Below are positions 56,942 to 64,000 of a stretch of 64,000 nt of DNA, in pieces. Under the pieces are notes generated by a model, which saw nothing but the letters and a program-made list of their open reading frames with translations, was not told where the DNA came from and ran no database searches. The position numbers and the translations under genes are program-made. Source of the stretch: Paracoccaceae bacterium Fryx2 (GTDB lineage Bacteria > Pseudomonadota > Alphaproteobacteria > Rhodobacterales > Rhodobacteraceae); assembly GCA_032334235.1 (NCBI GenBank), contig JAVSGI010000003.1, forward strand, positions 682,001 through 746,000, given 5' to 3'. Every line of letters starts with the position of its first letter. Positions within the stretch are counted from its first letter, which is position 1.

Positions 56942-57889
56942 TCAGGAGGGGGCCGCCGCCGCTTTTGCGGTGGCCGCCGCGACCAGCGCGCCACGGGCCG
57001 CGATCACCTTTGCGGCCAGCGCCGCACCTTCGGCCATTGCCTGCGCCAGTGGCCGCCCGGTCAGATGGGCGGCAAGGAAGCCGGCGTTGAAACTGTCGCC
57101 CGCCGCCGTGGTATCGACGATGGCGGGCACCGGATCCGGCTGAAGGGTCGACAATGCGCCGCGGTCCAGTGCCGTCATCGCCCCGGCTCCGTTCTTGACG
57201 ACGACCAGCGGCGCCCCTGCCCCGGCATAGCGCCGGGCGGTGGCCTCGGGGTCGGCATCGCCGAAATGCGCGGCCTCGTCGTCATGCGAGGGCAGCAGGA
57301 TGTCGGCCCGCGCCGCCGCCTGCATGACGGCCCGGCACATCGTCGCACTGTCGGGCCAGAGGCGCGGGCGCAGGTTGGGGTCGAAGGCCACCAGCGCGCC
57401 CCCGGCCCGCGCGGCGTCAAGCGCGCGCAAGAGGGTGTCGCGGTCCCCGCCTTCCAGAATGGCCAGCGTGATGCCGGACAGATATACCAGCCCGGCGCCA
57501 TGCAGCATCCGCGCCAGTGCCGCCGGATCGTCGGCCAGCAGGCGGGCCGCGCTCTGGCCGCGCCAGTAGGCAAAGCTGCGCTCGCCCGCGGCAAGCTCGA
57601 TCAGGTAAAGCCCGACGCTGCGGCCCGCCAGCCGCCGGATGCGGCCGGTGCCAAGCCCTGCCCCGGCGATGAAACCGGCCATCCGGTCCGACATCGCGTC
57701 GGTGCCCAGCGCCGTGGCATAGTCCACCTGCCAGTCAGCCCCCAGCAGGCGGCGCAGATACCAGGCGGTGTTCAGCGTGTCGCCGGCAAAGCCCAGCGCA
57801 AAGCGGTCGGTCTGGCCGGTCGGGGCCAGTTCGACCATGGCCTCGCCCAGCGCGACAATCAGATGCGAACGGATCGGGAGTGCGGGCAT
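56942..57889 (-). CDS. kdgK: 2-keto-3-deoxygluconate kinase
   Basis: A 315-aa PfkB-family sugar kinase that phosphorylates KDG to KDPG in uronate breakdown. The N-terminus LIVALGEAMVELAP and GFAGDTLNTAWYLRRLLGAD are the KdgK pattern; the ATP site is IVDTTAAGDSFNAGFLAAHL. The C-terminus is Ala-rich. It overlaps the GntR regulator stop by 1 bp, so both form one operon. kduI nearby supports the uronate role. Confidence 0.88.
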   Translation of the reverse strand: MPALPIRSHLIVALGEAMVELAPTGQTDRFALGFAGDTLNTAWYLRRLLGADWQVDYATALGTDAMSDRMAGFIAGAGLGTGRIRRLAGRSVGLYLIELAAGERSFAYWRGQSAARLLADDPAALARMLHGAGLVYLSGITLAILEGGDRDTLLRALDAARAGGALVAFDPNLRPRLWPDSATMCRAVMQAAARADILLPSHDDEAAHFGDADPEATARRYAGAGAPLVVVKNGAGAMTALDRGALSTLQPDPVPAIVDTTAAGDSFNAGFLAAHLTGRPLAQAMAEGAALAAKVIAARGALVAAATAKAAAAPS

Positions 57890-58587
57890 CAGTTTTCCTC
57901 GGTGAAGAAGGCGCGGTTCTCGGCCCGGATGCGGGTGATCTGGTCGCGGATGCGCGACAGGTGCCCGCGCATCGCCGCCGTCGCCGCCTCGGCATCGCGG
58001 GCGCGCAAGGCGGCGCAGATCGCCACGTGGTCGTCATAAGCCTGCCGCGAGGCGAACGACAGCGACAGCACCCGCACCCGGTCCATGTGCGCCTTGTTGT
58101 CGCTGATCATCTCCCAGGCGAAGCCGAGGTCGGCCCGTTCGCAGATCTCGCGGTGAAAGCTGTCGTCCAGCCGGTGAAACAGCGCGTGGTCCCCGGCATC
58201 CGAGGCGGCAAGCTGGGCCTGCAACAGCGCCTCCAGCGCCTGCAGATCGGGTTCGGTCAGACAGCCGCAGGCGGCGCGGACCGTCTCGATTTCCAGCGCG
58301 GTGCGGATGAAGCGGGCGCGCATCACCGCGCCGGGGGAAATCTGGCTGACGGTGGTGGCGCGCTGCGGGCGGATCGACAGGAACCCCAGTTTCGACAGGC
58401 GGTAGAAGGCGTCGCGCACCGGCTGGCGCGACACGCCCATCTGCCGGGCAACCTCGATCTCCGACAGCTTTGCGCCGGGTGGCAGTTCCAGCGTCAGCAC
58501 CTGGGCATGGAGCATGTCGAAGACCTGATCGGTCACCGAAGGCCGGCTGATCGGCGCAAGGGGCAGCAGCTGGACAGGATCGGACAT
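57889..58587 (-). CDS. GntR-family regulator (FadR/FCD subfamily)
   Basis: A 232-aa repressor-type protein. The N-terminal winged HTH (VTDQVFDMLHAQVLTLELPP, GAKLSEIEVARQMGVSRQPV and RDAFYRLSKLGFL) precedes an FCD effector domain (ALFHRLDDSFHREICERADL with metal-binding Asp/His, and ending in DDHVAICAALRARDAEAATA). It probably senses a uronate intermediate and controls kdgK and the once-functional TRAP transporter/kduI genes. An AT-rich stretch (TACTAGCATATTAGCTTATC, 58622-58641) in front of it may hold its operator. Confidence 0.9.
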   Translation of the reverse strand: MSDPVQLLPLAPISRPSVTDQVFDMLHAQVLTLELPPGAKLSEIEVARQMGVSRQPVRDAFYRLSKLGFLSIRPQRATTVSQISPGAVMRARFIRTALEIETVRAACGCLTEPDLQALEALLQAQLAASDAGDHALFHRLDDSFHREICERADLGFAWEMISDNKAHMDRVRVLSLSFASRQAYDDHVAICAALRARDAEAATAAMRGHLSRIRDQITRIRAENRAFFTEEN

Positions 58588-58673
58588 GATTGTTCCTCGG
58601 GGTCGCCTTGAAGCGCCGACATACTAGCATATTAGCTTATCACAATGGGCTGCACCACGAAAAACCGGCCAAC

Positions 58674-59030
58674 ATGGTGGCGAAGCTGCGCGGCCTTTCG
58701 GACAATCCGGTCGTGATCCTGCTTCTGATCAATGTCGCGCTGCCGATTTCGGGTACGTTCATGGCCATGTCGCCGCTGATCGTGATCACCACGCCGATCT
58801 TCCTGCCGGTCGCAGCGGCCTTCGGCATCGACCCGGTGCATCGCTGGGTGATCGTGATCCCGAACCTTGTCCTCGGGCTGTGCGCGCCGCCGACGGGGGC
58901 GGTGCCGTGCGTCCGCTGCGCGCTGGGCAAGATCACCATCCGGCAGGCGATGCCCACGAAGTGGCCGTTCTGCGGCGCGCCGCTGCATCGAGGCGGGGGG
59001 GCTGATCGACTGGCCTGCCCCGCGCCGTGA
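58674..59030 (+). pseudogene. dctM: Remnant of a TRAP transporter large permease (DctM C-terminal end)
   Basis: The frame MVAKLRGLSDNPVVILLLIN, VALPISGTFMAMSPLIVITT, PIFLPVAAAFGIDPVHRWVI and LGLCAPPTGAVPCVRCALGK matches the last ~100 residues of DctM permeases. There is no N-terminal three-quarters, and the end after about 58986 (PFCGAPLHRGGGADRLACPA) is out of family, suggesting a further frameshift or substitution. It lies between a GntR regulator and kduI, the standard place of a uronate TRAP transporter, so the system has lost its import genes by deletion. Confidence 0.75.
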
Positions 59031-59063
59031 CGGTTTCCCCTGACCCATCCGAAAGGCCCTGCC

Positions 59064-59885
59064 ATGCTTGATGTCGAAATCCGCCACGCCATCGACCCCG
59101 AAACCGCAAGGGGGCTGGATACCGACGGACTTCGCCGCCATTTCCACCTGGGCGGGATGTTTGTCGGGGGCGAGATCCGGCTGTGCTACACCCATTACGA
59201 CCGGATGATCATCGGCGGCGCGGTGCCCGACGCCGACCCGATGGTGCTGGACCATGTGCCGCAATGCGGCACCGCCAGCATCCTTGACCGCCGCGAGATG
59301 GCCATCGTGAACATCGGCGGCCCCGGCACGGTTTCGGCGGGCAAGACCTATCGGCTGGAACGGGCCGACGTGCTGTATCTGCCGATGGGGTCCGGGCCGG
59401 TGACCTTTGGCGGCAAGGGGCGGTTCTACATACTTTCGGCCCCGGCGCACCGCGCCTGTCCGGCCCGGCTGATCCGGATCGGCGAGGCGAAAAGGGTGCA
59501 GATGGGGGCGGCCGAAACCTCGAACCTGCGCACCATGTGCCAGTTCATCCACCCCGACGTGATGGAAAGCTGCCAGCTGGCGGTCGGCTACACCCAGCTT
59601 GCTCCGGGGTCGGTGTGCAACACCATGCCCGCCCACCTCCACGACCGCCGGATGGAGACGTATCTCTATCTCGACCTCGCCCATGATGCCTGCGTCTTTC
59701 ATTTCATGGGCAGGCCCGACGAAACCCGGCATCTCGTGATGCGCAACGAAGAGGCCGCGGTGTCGCCGCCGTGGTCGATCCACTGCGGCGCGGGAACCGG
59801 GGCCTACAGCTTCGTCTGGGCGACAGCGGGCGACAATGCCGATAACCGCGATGTCGAAATGGTCGCCGTTTGCGCGATGCGGTGA
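59064..59885 (+). CDS. kduI: 5-dehydro-4-deoxy-D-glucuronate isomerase
   Basis: A 273-aa cupin-like isomerase acting on DKI, produced from unsaturated uronates of pectin or alginate. Zinc ligands are likely in NTMPAHLHDRRMETYLYLDL (His, His, Glu) and the later PPWSIHCGAGTGAYSFVWA (His). HFHLGGMFVGGEIRLCYTHY, DRMIIGGAVP is typical of KduI. ATG 59064 follows CCGAAAGGCCCTGCC. With kdgK and the GntR regulator it forms a uronate-catabolic group; its product needs kduD and kdgK to reach KDPG, and kduD is not seen. Confidence 0.92.
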   Translation: MLDVEIRHAIDPETARGLDTDGLRRHFHLGGMFVGGEIRLCYTHYDRMIIGGAVPDADPMVLDHVPQCGTASILDRREMAIVNIGGPGTVSAGKTYRLERADVLYLPMGSGPVTFGGKGRFYILSAPAHRACPARLIRIGEAKRVQMGAAETSNLRTMCQFIHPDVMESCQLAVGYTQLAPGSVCNTMPAHLHDRRMETYLYLDLAHDACVFHFMGRPDETRHLVMRNEEAAVSPPWSIHCGAGTGAYSFVWATAGDNADNRDVEMVAVCAMR

Positions 59886-60053
59886 CGCCGTTTCCGCTGC
59901 ACGGCCGCCGAGCGCCGGTCACCGGGTCCGATACCGGAATCCGCGACGCGCTGGCACCGCAGGGCTGGTTTGCGACGAACTGCGCGCCGCTTGCCGCCGC
60001 TTGCCGGCCGAAGTGGAGCCCGCCGCCGAGGGTCTGGGCATCCGGCTCTGTGT

Positions 60054-60959
60054 TCACCCCCAGGCAGCCTCGAACTCCCGCCATTCGCCCTTGCTCATGC
60101 CAGAGCTTTCCTGCGTCACCACCTCGCCTGCCAGCCGCCGCTTCAGCACCGCCGCAGCCTTGGCCGACAGGGTCATCCCGTCCTTGCGGTAATCCTCGAA
60201 GGCGGCATAGGCGGCGGGCACCCAGTCCCTGACGCAGGCCGCAATCGCCTCGGCATAGACGCGGATTTCGTATTGGGCGTGGATGTCGGCCCGCAGCCGC
60301 AGGAAATGGAACAGGTTGTGCAGGTCGGTCTTCCAGTACCACTGGGTATAGGTGTTCATCGGCAGGTTCATCCGGGCCAGTTCGCGGGCAAGGCCCTGCT
60401 GGCCATCCTGCGACAGCATCGCCTCGTAGTTGTCGAAGGCGCGGCCCGCATCGGCTTTCAGGGTTTCCAGCACGCGGGCCGCTTCCTCGCCTTCCAGCAG
60501 CGCGCCCCGGCCCTGATTGTTCACCGTGGACTGCGCCGCCAGCTGCGACGGGTGGGGAATGTAGAACTCCCGGTCGAGGATCGAATAGCGGGCCGAGTAT
60601 TCGTTGACGTTGGCGGTGCGGTGCCTGATCCACTGGCGCGCCACGAACACCGGCAGCTTGACGTGCAGCTTGATCTCGCACATCTCGAAGGGGGTCGAAT
60701 GCCAGTGCCGCATCAGGTAGCGGATCAGACCCTCGTCGTTCTGGACGTGCTTCGTCCCGGCCCCGTAGCTTACCCGGGCGGCCTGAACGATGGCGGCATC
60801 GTCGCCCATGTAGTCGATAACCCGGATGAAGCCATGGTCCAGCACCGGATAGGGCCGGTAGAGATGTGCCTCCATTCCCGGAGAGGTGGCACGCAGCGTC
60901 TGCTGCGGCTGGGCGCGGGCAGCCTCGATTTCGGCGGTCTGGTCTGGGGTCAGGGGCAT
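60054..60959 (-). CDS. thyX: Flavin-dependent thymidylate synthase
   Basis: Makes dTMP from dUMP using methylene-THF and FADH2. The 301-aa protein has the RHRx7S signature at residues 112-122 ([17 protein letters not shown]), plus [20 protein letters not shown] and a C-terminal FEAAWG. It is longer than the ~220-aa minimal family because of N- and C-terminal extensions. The start at 60959 ([20 protein letters not shown]) is chosen since upstream in-frame sequence is not family-like. Confidence 0.94.
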   Translation of the reverse strand: MPLTPDQTAEIEAARAQPQQTLRATSPGMEAHLYRPYPVLDHGFIRVIDYMGDDAAIVQAARVSYGAGTKHVQNDEGLIRYLMRHWHSTPFEMCEIKLHVKLPVFVARQWIRHRTANVNEYSARYSILDREFYIPHPSQLAAQSTVNNQGRGALLEGEEAARVLETLKADAGRAFDNYEAMLSQDGQQGLARELARMNLPMNTYTQWYWKTDLHNLFHFLRLRADIHAQYEIRVYAEAIAACVRDWVPAAYAAFEDYRKDGMTLSAKAAAVLKRRLAGEVVTQESSGMSKGEWREFEAAWG

Positions 60960-61095
60960 CGGTCTGTGGCCTTTCGCGGCAGGGGCGAGTCGGCCGACAC
61001 AATATCTGGCAAATGCCGCATCCGGAACCGCGATATGCGGCGTGATGCACCTTTGCATCATACATCCGACTGAGAGGCGGATTCCCGGAGTTCCA

Positions 61096-61125
61096 TTGAC
61101 TATCAAAGGGTTTTCGGACAGTTAT
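61096..61125 (+). promoter_or_regulatory. Possible sigma70 promoter of the lipoprotein-slam pair
   Basis: TTGACT (61096-61101) and AGTTAT (61120-61125) are spaced 18 bp apart in an AT-richer stretch before the lipoprotein start at 61159. This is weak support; nothing else resembling a promoter is visible there. Confidence 0.35.
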
Positions 61126-61158
61126 CACAGAAAAATGACTGGCAAGAGTGAGCAGACC

Positions 61159-62103
61159 ATGTCGATACGAAAGCTGACGCTGAGCGCCTTGCTGCTGCTT
61201 GCTGCCTGTGGCGGCAACCCGTTGGGTCCGAATGATCCGGTTGGCCCGGTCGATCCCGACGACCCGATGGCGGTGCCGGAAGAAGTCGCCGTGAACCTGC
61301 GGTCCATCACCTACAACCCCGCCGGTGCGGGCACGCTGAGCGTCAACATGTTCGGGCTGACCGGGTCGGCCCAGACCGTGGACTTCGTGCGCTCCAAATC
61401 GCTGGATATCGATGGTTATCAGGCGTTCACCTATCAGGAAACCGGGCTGCAGCGGTCGCATCTGGCCTTTGTCGCCGACAGCCTGCGCGGCAACCTGCGG
61501 GCGGGGGTGGTGGCCGACGGCGGGCAGTTCAACCAGCACTATGGCGGCGGCACCTATTCCCGCATCGATGTCTACACGCCGCCGGTGGTGCGGCCGGGCA
61601 AGGAGACCGGGCAGTTCAGCTATGCGGGCACCTATGCCGGGGTGTTCCTGCCGGGCCCGGCGACGCATCCGTCGCTGCCCCCCGGACTTCAGCCCTACCA
61701 GCCGATGCGGGTGAAGGGCGAAACACTGATCAACGCGAACTTCGCCAACAACCAGGTGAACGGCGGGGTCGAGAACCGCTGGCTGCTGGATGACAGAGGA
61801 CGGCGGATAGACATGAACGCCGACGGCGTGCTGGATGCCACGGACCAGCTTGAAGCCATCGTGTTCCGCGCCAACACGATCGACGAGAACGGCATGTTCC
61901 TCGGCAACGTGGAATTCTCCGGGGAACCGGATTCGCAGATCGGCAGCTACGGGGGCATGTTCGGCGGCGAAGGCGCCAGCGACATTGCCGGGGCCATCGT
62001 GCTGAACCCGATCCCGGGCGAAACCGGGATCTGGGAATACGGCGTGTTCAACCTGCCGCGCTGCGATCTGGCGGGTGCCTCGCCGTTGTGCGTTCCCCGT
62101 TGA
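61159..62103 (+). CDS. Surface lipoprotein with TbpB-like C-terminal barrel (predicted Slam cargo)
   Basis: A 314-aa lipoprotein. The signal peptide is SIRKLTLSALLLLAACGGNP (lipobox LAAC, Cys ~17), followed by a Pro/Asp-rich linker (NDPVGPVDPDDPM). The C-terminal part is beta-rich and ends in FSGEPDSQIGSYGGMFGGEG, ASDIAGAIVL, resembling the G-x-Y-G-x-F-x-G...ExGG barrel motif of transferrin-binding-protein-like lipoproteins. The stop overlaps the start of the Slam gene (TGATG), so it is the likely cargo placed on the cell surface. Ligand is unknown (metal, haem or host factor). ATG 61159 gives the lipoprotein signal; an in-frame ATG at 61135 adds 8 residues. Confidence 0.75.
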   Translation: MSIRKLTLSALLLLAACGGNPLGPNDPVGPVDPDDPMAVPEEVAVNLRSITYNPAGAGTLSVNMFGLTGSAQTVDFVRSKSLDIDGYQAFTYQETGLQRSHLAFVADSLRGNLRAGVVADGGQFNQHYGGGTYSRIDVYTPPVVRPGKETGQFSYAGTYAGVFLPGPATHPSLPPGLQPYQPMRVKGETLINANFANNQVNGGVENRWLLDDRGRRIDMNADGVLDATDQLEAIVFRANTIDENGMFLGNVEFSGEPDSQIGSYGGMFGGEGASDIAGAIVLNPIPGETGIWEYGVFNLPRCDLAGASPLCVPR

Positions 62104-63470
62104 TGCGCGCTCTGCGGCGGGTGCTTCTGGCACTGGCGCTGCTGGTGGCGCAACCCCTTGCGGCGGAGCCGGTCGAACTGACGCTGGATCAGGCGCGCAT
62201 CGTGGCGCGGCAGGCCTATGCCGCCGGCGAATACGGCGTGGCCAACGCGCTGGCGCGGCGGCTGCTGGAGGCCGACGCGCAGGACGCGCAGGCGCTGCTG
62301 ATCCTCGCCGCGACCGAGCCTGCGCTGGGCAATCCGGCGGCGGGGCGGCGCGCCGGGCGGGCGGCCTGGGCGGCGGCGGGCGACGCGCCGGTGCTGCGCT
62401 ATGAAATCGCGCGCCACACCTCGGTCGCGGCCTTTCGCGAAGGGCGGCCCGGGCTGGCGCAGTTCTGGCTCCGCCGCGCGGCCGACATGGCGCCCACGCC
62501 CGCGCACTACGCCCAGACCGTGGCCGACTACCGCCGGGTGCAGGCGCGCAACCCGGTGCGGCTCGGCTTCGATCTGGCGGTGGCGCCGACCTCCAACCTG
62601 AACGGCGCCGGTCAGGGCGGTGTGCTGGAGATCGACGGGCAGGTGCTGGACGGGTTCTACAACCGCTCCCTGCCGCCCCTTTCCGGCGTGCGCGCCGAAG
62701 CGCAGGCGCGGCTGAGCTACCGCCTTGCGGCCTCGGAACGCGGCCAGACCACCCTGGGGGCGCAGGTTTACGGCAGCCTCAACATGCTGTCGGAAGAAGC
62801 GCGCGCCCTGAACCTCGATGTCAGCGGGTCGGAGTTCAACCAGTTGACGGCCGAGGGCAGCCTGACGCGGGATTTCCTGTGGCCCGGCACGCGGCACCCG
62901 GTGCAGCTTGGGCTGACCGCCGGGCAGAACTGGACCGGCGGCGAGGTGCTGGGGCCGCACCTGCGCCTTGGCGGCTCGACCTCCCTGCTGTCGCGCGACC
63001 GGGCCGAGATCCGGCTGGCGTCCTCGGTCGAGCGGCAATGGCAGGATCAGGGGCCGGTGGACACGCTGAGCCTGGCGCTGATGGGGCGGCGGCTTGACGC
63101 GGCCGGCGGGGAATGGGGCGCCGGGATCTATCTGCGCGAGGTGCAGGGGGCAGCGGTCAATCAGGATTTCCGCGATCTTTCGGGCATGATCAGCTATGCC
63201 CTGCCCAGGCCGGTCGGCCCGGTGGCGCTGAGCGCGCGGCTGACGGCGGGCCTGCGCGACTACGACATCTACCGGCTGGGCTTCGTGCAGGTCACCGACG
63301 GGCGCCACGACCAGCGGCTGGGCCTGTCGCTTGACATGACCTTTCATCAGGTCAGCCTGTGGGGCCATTCGCCAAAGGCCAGCATCAGCGGCACGCAGAC
63401 CCTGTCGAACGTCAGCTGGTTCGAGTCGCGCCAGATGGGGCTATCGCTGGGGTTCGAATCGCGGTTCTGA
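62103..63470 (+). CDS. Slam-type outer-membrane translocon (DUF560, type XI secretion)
   Basis: A 455-aa outer-membrane protein. A signal peptide (MRALRRVLLALALLVAQPLA) is followed by a periplasmic helical TPR-like domain (~30-155; YAAGEYGVANALARRLLEAD, LAQFWLRRAADMAPTP). Then comes a DUF560-type beta-barrel (~165-455) with FDLAVAPTSNLNGAGQGG at its start, paired aromatic strands, and the closing LSNVSWFESRQMGLSLGFES, RF with a terminal Phe for BAM insertion. This is the architecture of Slam (surface lipoprotein assembly modulator), which moves lipoproteins across the outer membrane. Translation starts at ATG 62103 inside the lipoprotein stop codon. Confidence 0.82.
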   Translation: MRALRRVLLALALLVAQPLAAEPVELTLDQARIVARQAYAAGEYGVANALARRLLEADAQDAQALLILAATEPALGNPAAGRRAGRAAWAAAGDAPVLRYEIARHTSVAAFREGRPGLAQFWLRRAADMAPTPAHYAQTVADYRRVQARNPVRLGFDLAVAPTSNLNGAGQGGVLEIDGQVLDGFYNRSLPPLSGVRAEAQARLSYRLAASERGQTTLGAQVYGSLNMLSEEARALNLDVSGSEFNQLTAEGSLTRDFLWPGTRHPVQLGLTAGQNWTGGEVLGPHLRLGGSTSLLSRDRAEIRLASSVERQWQDQGPVDTLSLALMGRRLDAAGGEWGAGIYLREVQGAAVNQDFRDLSGMISYALPRPVGPVALSARLTAGLRDYDIYRLGFVQVTDGRHDQRLGLSLDMTFHQVSLWGHSPKASISGTQTLSNVSWFESRQMGLSLGFESRF

Positions 63471-63526
63471 CGGTTCGCCTTCGCTGCGGGCTGTGCTAGG
63501 TTCGACCCTGCAAACAGGAGACCGCA

Positions 63527-63955
63527 ATGACGATCAGATATCTGCACACCATGGTCCGCGTGCTGGACCTCGACGCCTCGCTGGCGTTCTACAAGCTGCT
63601 GGGGCTGGAGGAAACCCGGCGGATCGACAACGAGGGCGGGCGCTTCACGCTGATCTTTCTCGCCCCCCCCGGCCAGCCGGAATGCCCGGTCGAGCTGACG
63701 TTCAACTGGGATGGCGACGCGGGCCTGCCGTCGGACTCGCGGCATTTCGGGCATCTGGCCTATGCGGTGGACGACATCTATGCCACCTGCGCGCATCTGC
63801 AGGCCAATGGCGTGGTGATCAACCGTCCGCCGCGCGACGGGCGCATGGCCTTCGTGCGCAGCCCCGACAACGTGTCGATCGAGCTGCTGCAGGTGGGCGA
63901 GGCGAAGGCCCCGGCGGAGCCTTGGCTGTCGATGGGCAACACCGGGGTCTGGTAA
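63527..63955 (+). CDS. gloA: Lactoylglutathione lyase (glyoxalase I)
   Basis: A 142-aa metalloenzyme that converts the methylglyoxal-glutathione adduct to S-lactoylglutathione. Metal ligands are His and Glu in YLHTMVRVLDLDASLAFYKL (His7), VELTFNWDGDAG (Glu), RHFGHLAYAVDDIYATC (His) and NVSIELLQVGE (Glu), in a two-lobed vicinal-oxygen-chelate fold. ATG 63527 follows AACAGGAGACCGCA. Start 56 bp after the Slam gene; it is probably a separate transcriptional unit. Confidence 0.94.
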   Translation: MTIRYLHTMVRVLDLDASLAFYKLLGLEETRRIDNEGGRFTLIFLAPPGQPECPVELTFNWDGDAGLPSDSRHFGHLAYAVDDIYATCAHLQANGVVINRPPRDGRMAFVRSPDNVSIELLQVGEAKAPAEPWLSMGNTGVW

Positions 63956-63959
63956 ACCT

Positions 63960-64000
63960 GCCGCCGGGGGCTCTGGCGGGGAAGCCGGAGCCTCCGGCGG
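63960..64000 (+). terminator. Terminator hairpin after gloA (cut by window edge)
   Basis: CCGCCGG...GGCTC pairs with GAGCC..CCGGCGG over the last 41 bp of the window, just behind the gloA stop. It may continue beyond the window. It may belong to the same extragenic hairpin class as other intergenic stems here. Confidence 0.5.

Noticed and set aside
58590-58673. N-terminal 28 codons of the dctM-like frame
   Set aside because: They overlap the promoter region of the GntR gene and have no TRAP permease similarity; the recognisable remnant begins around 58674.

Overview
The window is GC-rich chromosomal DNA from an alphaproteobacterium, most likely a Rhodobacterales/Paracoccaceae member related to Rhodobacter, Cereibacter or Gemmobacter. 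The gene families, the codon bias, the rpoN copy inside the nif cluster and typical family neighbours (58-aa 'CTP synthetase'-like membrane protein, maeB fusion, gcvTHP behind a glycine riboswitch) support this. No tool was run; all calls come from reading the sequence.

Left flank (1-29.9 kb) is mostly housekeeping: deoA/cdd (minus strand), maeB malic enzyme, a membrane protein, prpE propionyl-CoA synthetase, a soluble hybrid histidine kinase with a sigma54-type response regulator, a lytic transglycosylase lipoprotein, nadK, glyA, an esterase, cytochrome b561, a 19-repeat MORN protein, nadE, a YnfA-like protein, a PfkB kinase, wrbA, a metallo-beta-lactamase-fold enzyme, a metallopeptidase and gltX. 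A tandem glycine riboswitch precedes gcvT-gcvH-gcvP, followed by trxC with a perfect 20-bp operator, a sulfotransferase-like gene and tRNA-Ala(CGC).

The centre (30.0-53.7 kb) is a nearly complete molybdenum-nitrogenase cluster, all on the minus strand. In transcription order it reads nifA; nifB-fdxN-LRV-nifZ-nifT-SIR2-like; nifH-nifD-nifK; nifE-nifN/X-DUF269-fdxB-nifQ; iscA-nifU-nifS-nifV-nifW-fixA-fixB-fixC-fixX-rpoN. Three sigma54 -24/-12 promoters of nearly identical sequence lie before nifB, nifH and iscA. NifA (with the four-cysteine oxygen-sensing linker) and the cluster's own RpoN would activate them. NifB, NifQ, NifV and NifEN make FeMo-cofactor, NifU/NifS/IscA supply Fe-S clusters, and FixABCX with FdxN/FdxB supply electrons. 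Two oddities stand out: nifN and nifX are read as one ORF across a seven-C tract, and NifU lacks all three scaffold cysteines and the central ferredoxin domain.

Right flank (54.1-64 kb): a ribbon-helix-helix regulator with a PHB-depolymerase-family esterase; D-lactate dehydrogenase; a partly decayed uronate-catabolism group (kdgK, a GntR regulator, a dctM remnant, kduI); thyX; a lipoprotein/Slam pair that looks like a complete type XI (Slam) surface-lipoprotein export unit; and a glyoxalase I gene at the edge.

The most interesting points are the Slam system with its adjacent predicted cargo, the cysteine-free NifU scaffold, the homopolymer-dependent NifN-NifX fusion, the SIR2-like protein inside the nifB operon, and the SqrR-type operator in front of trxC.
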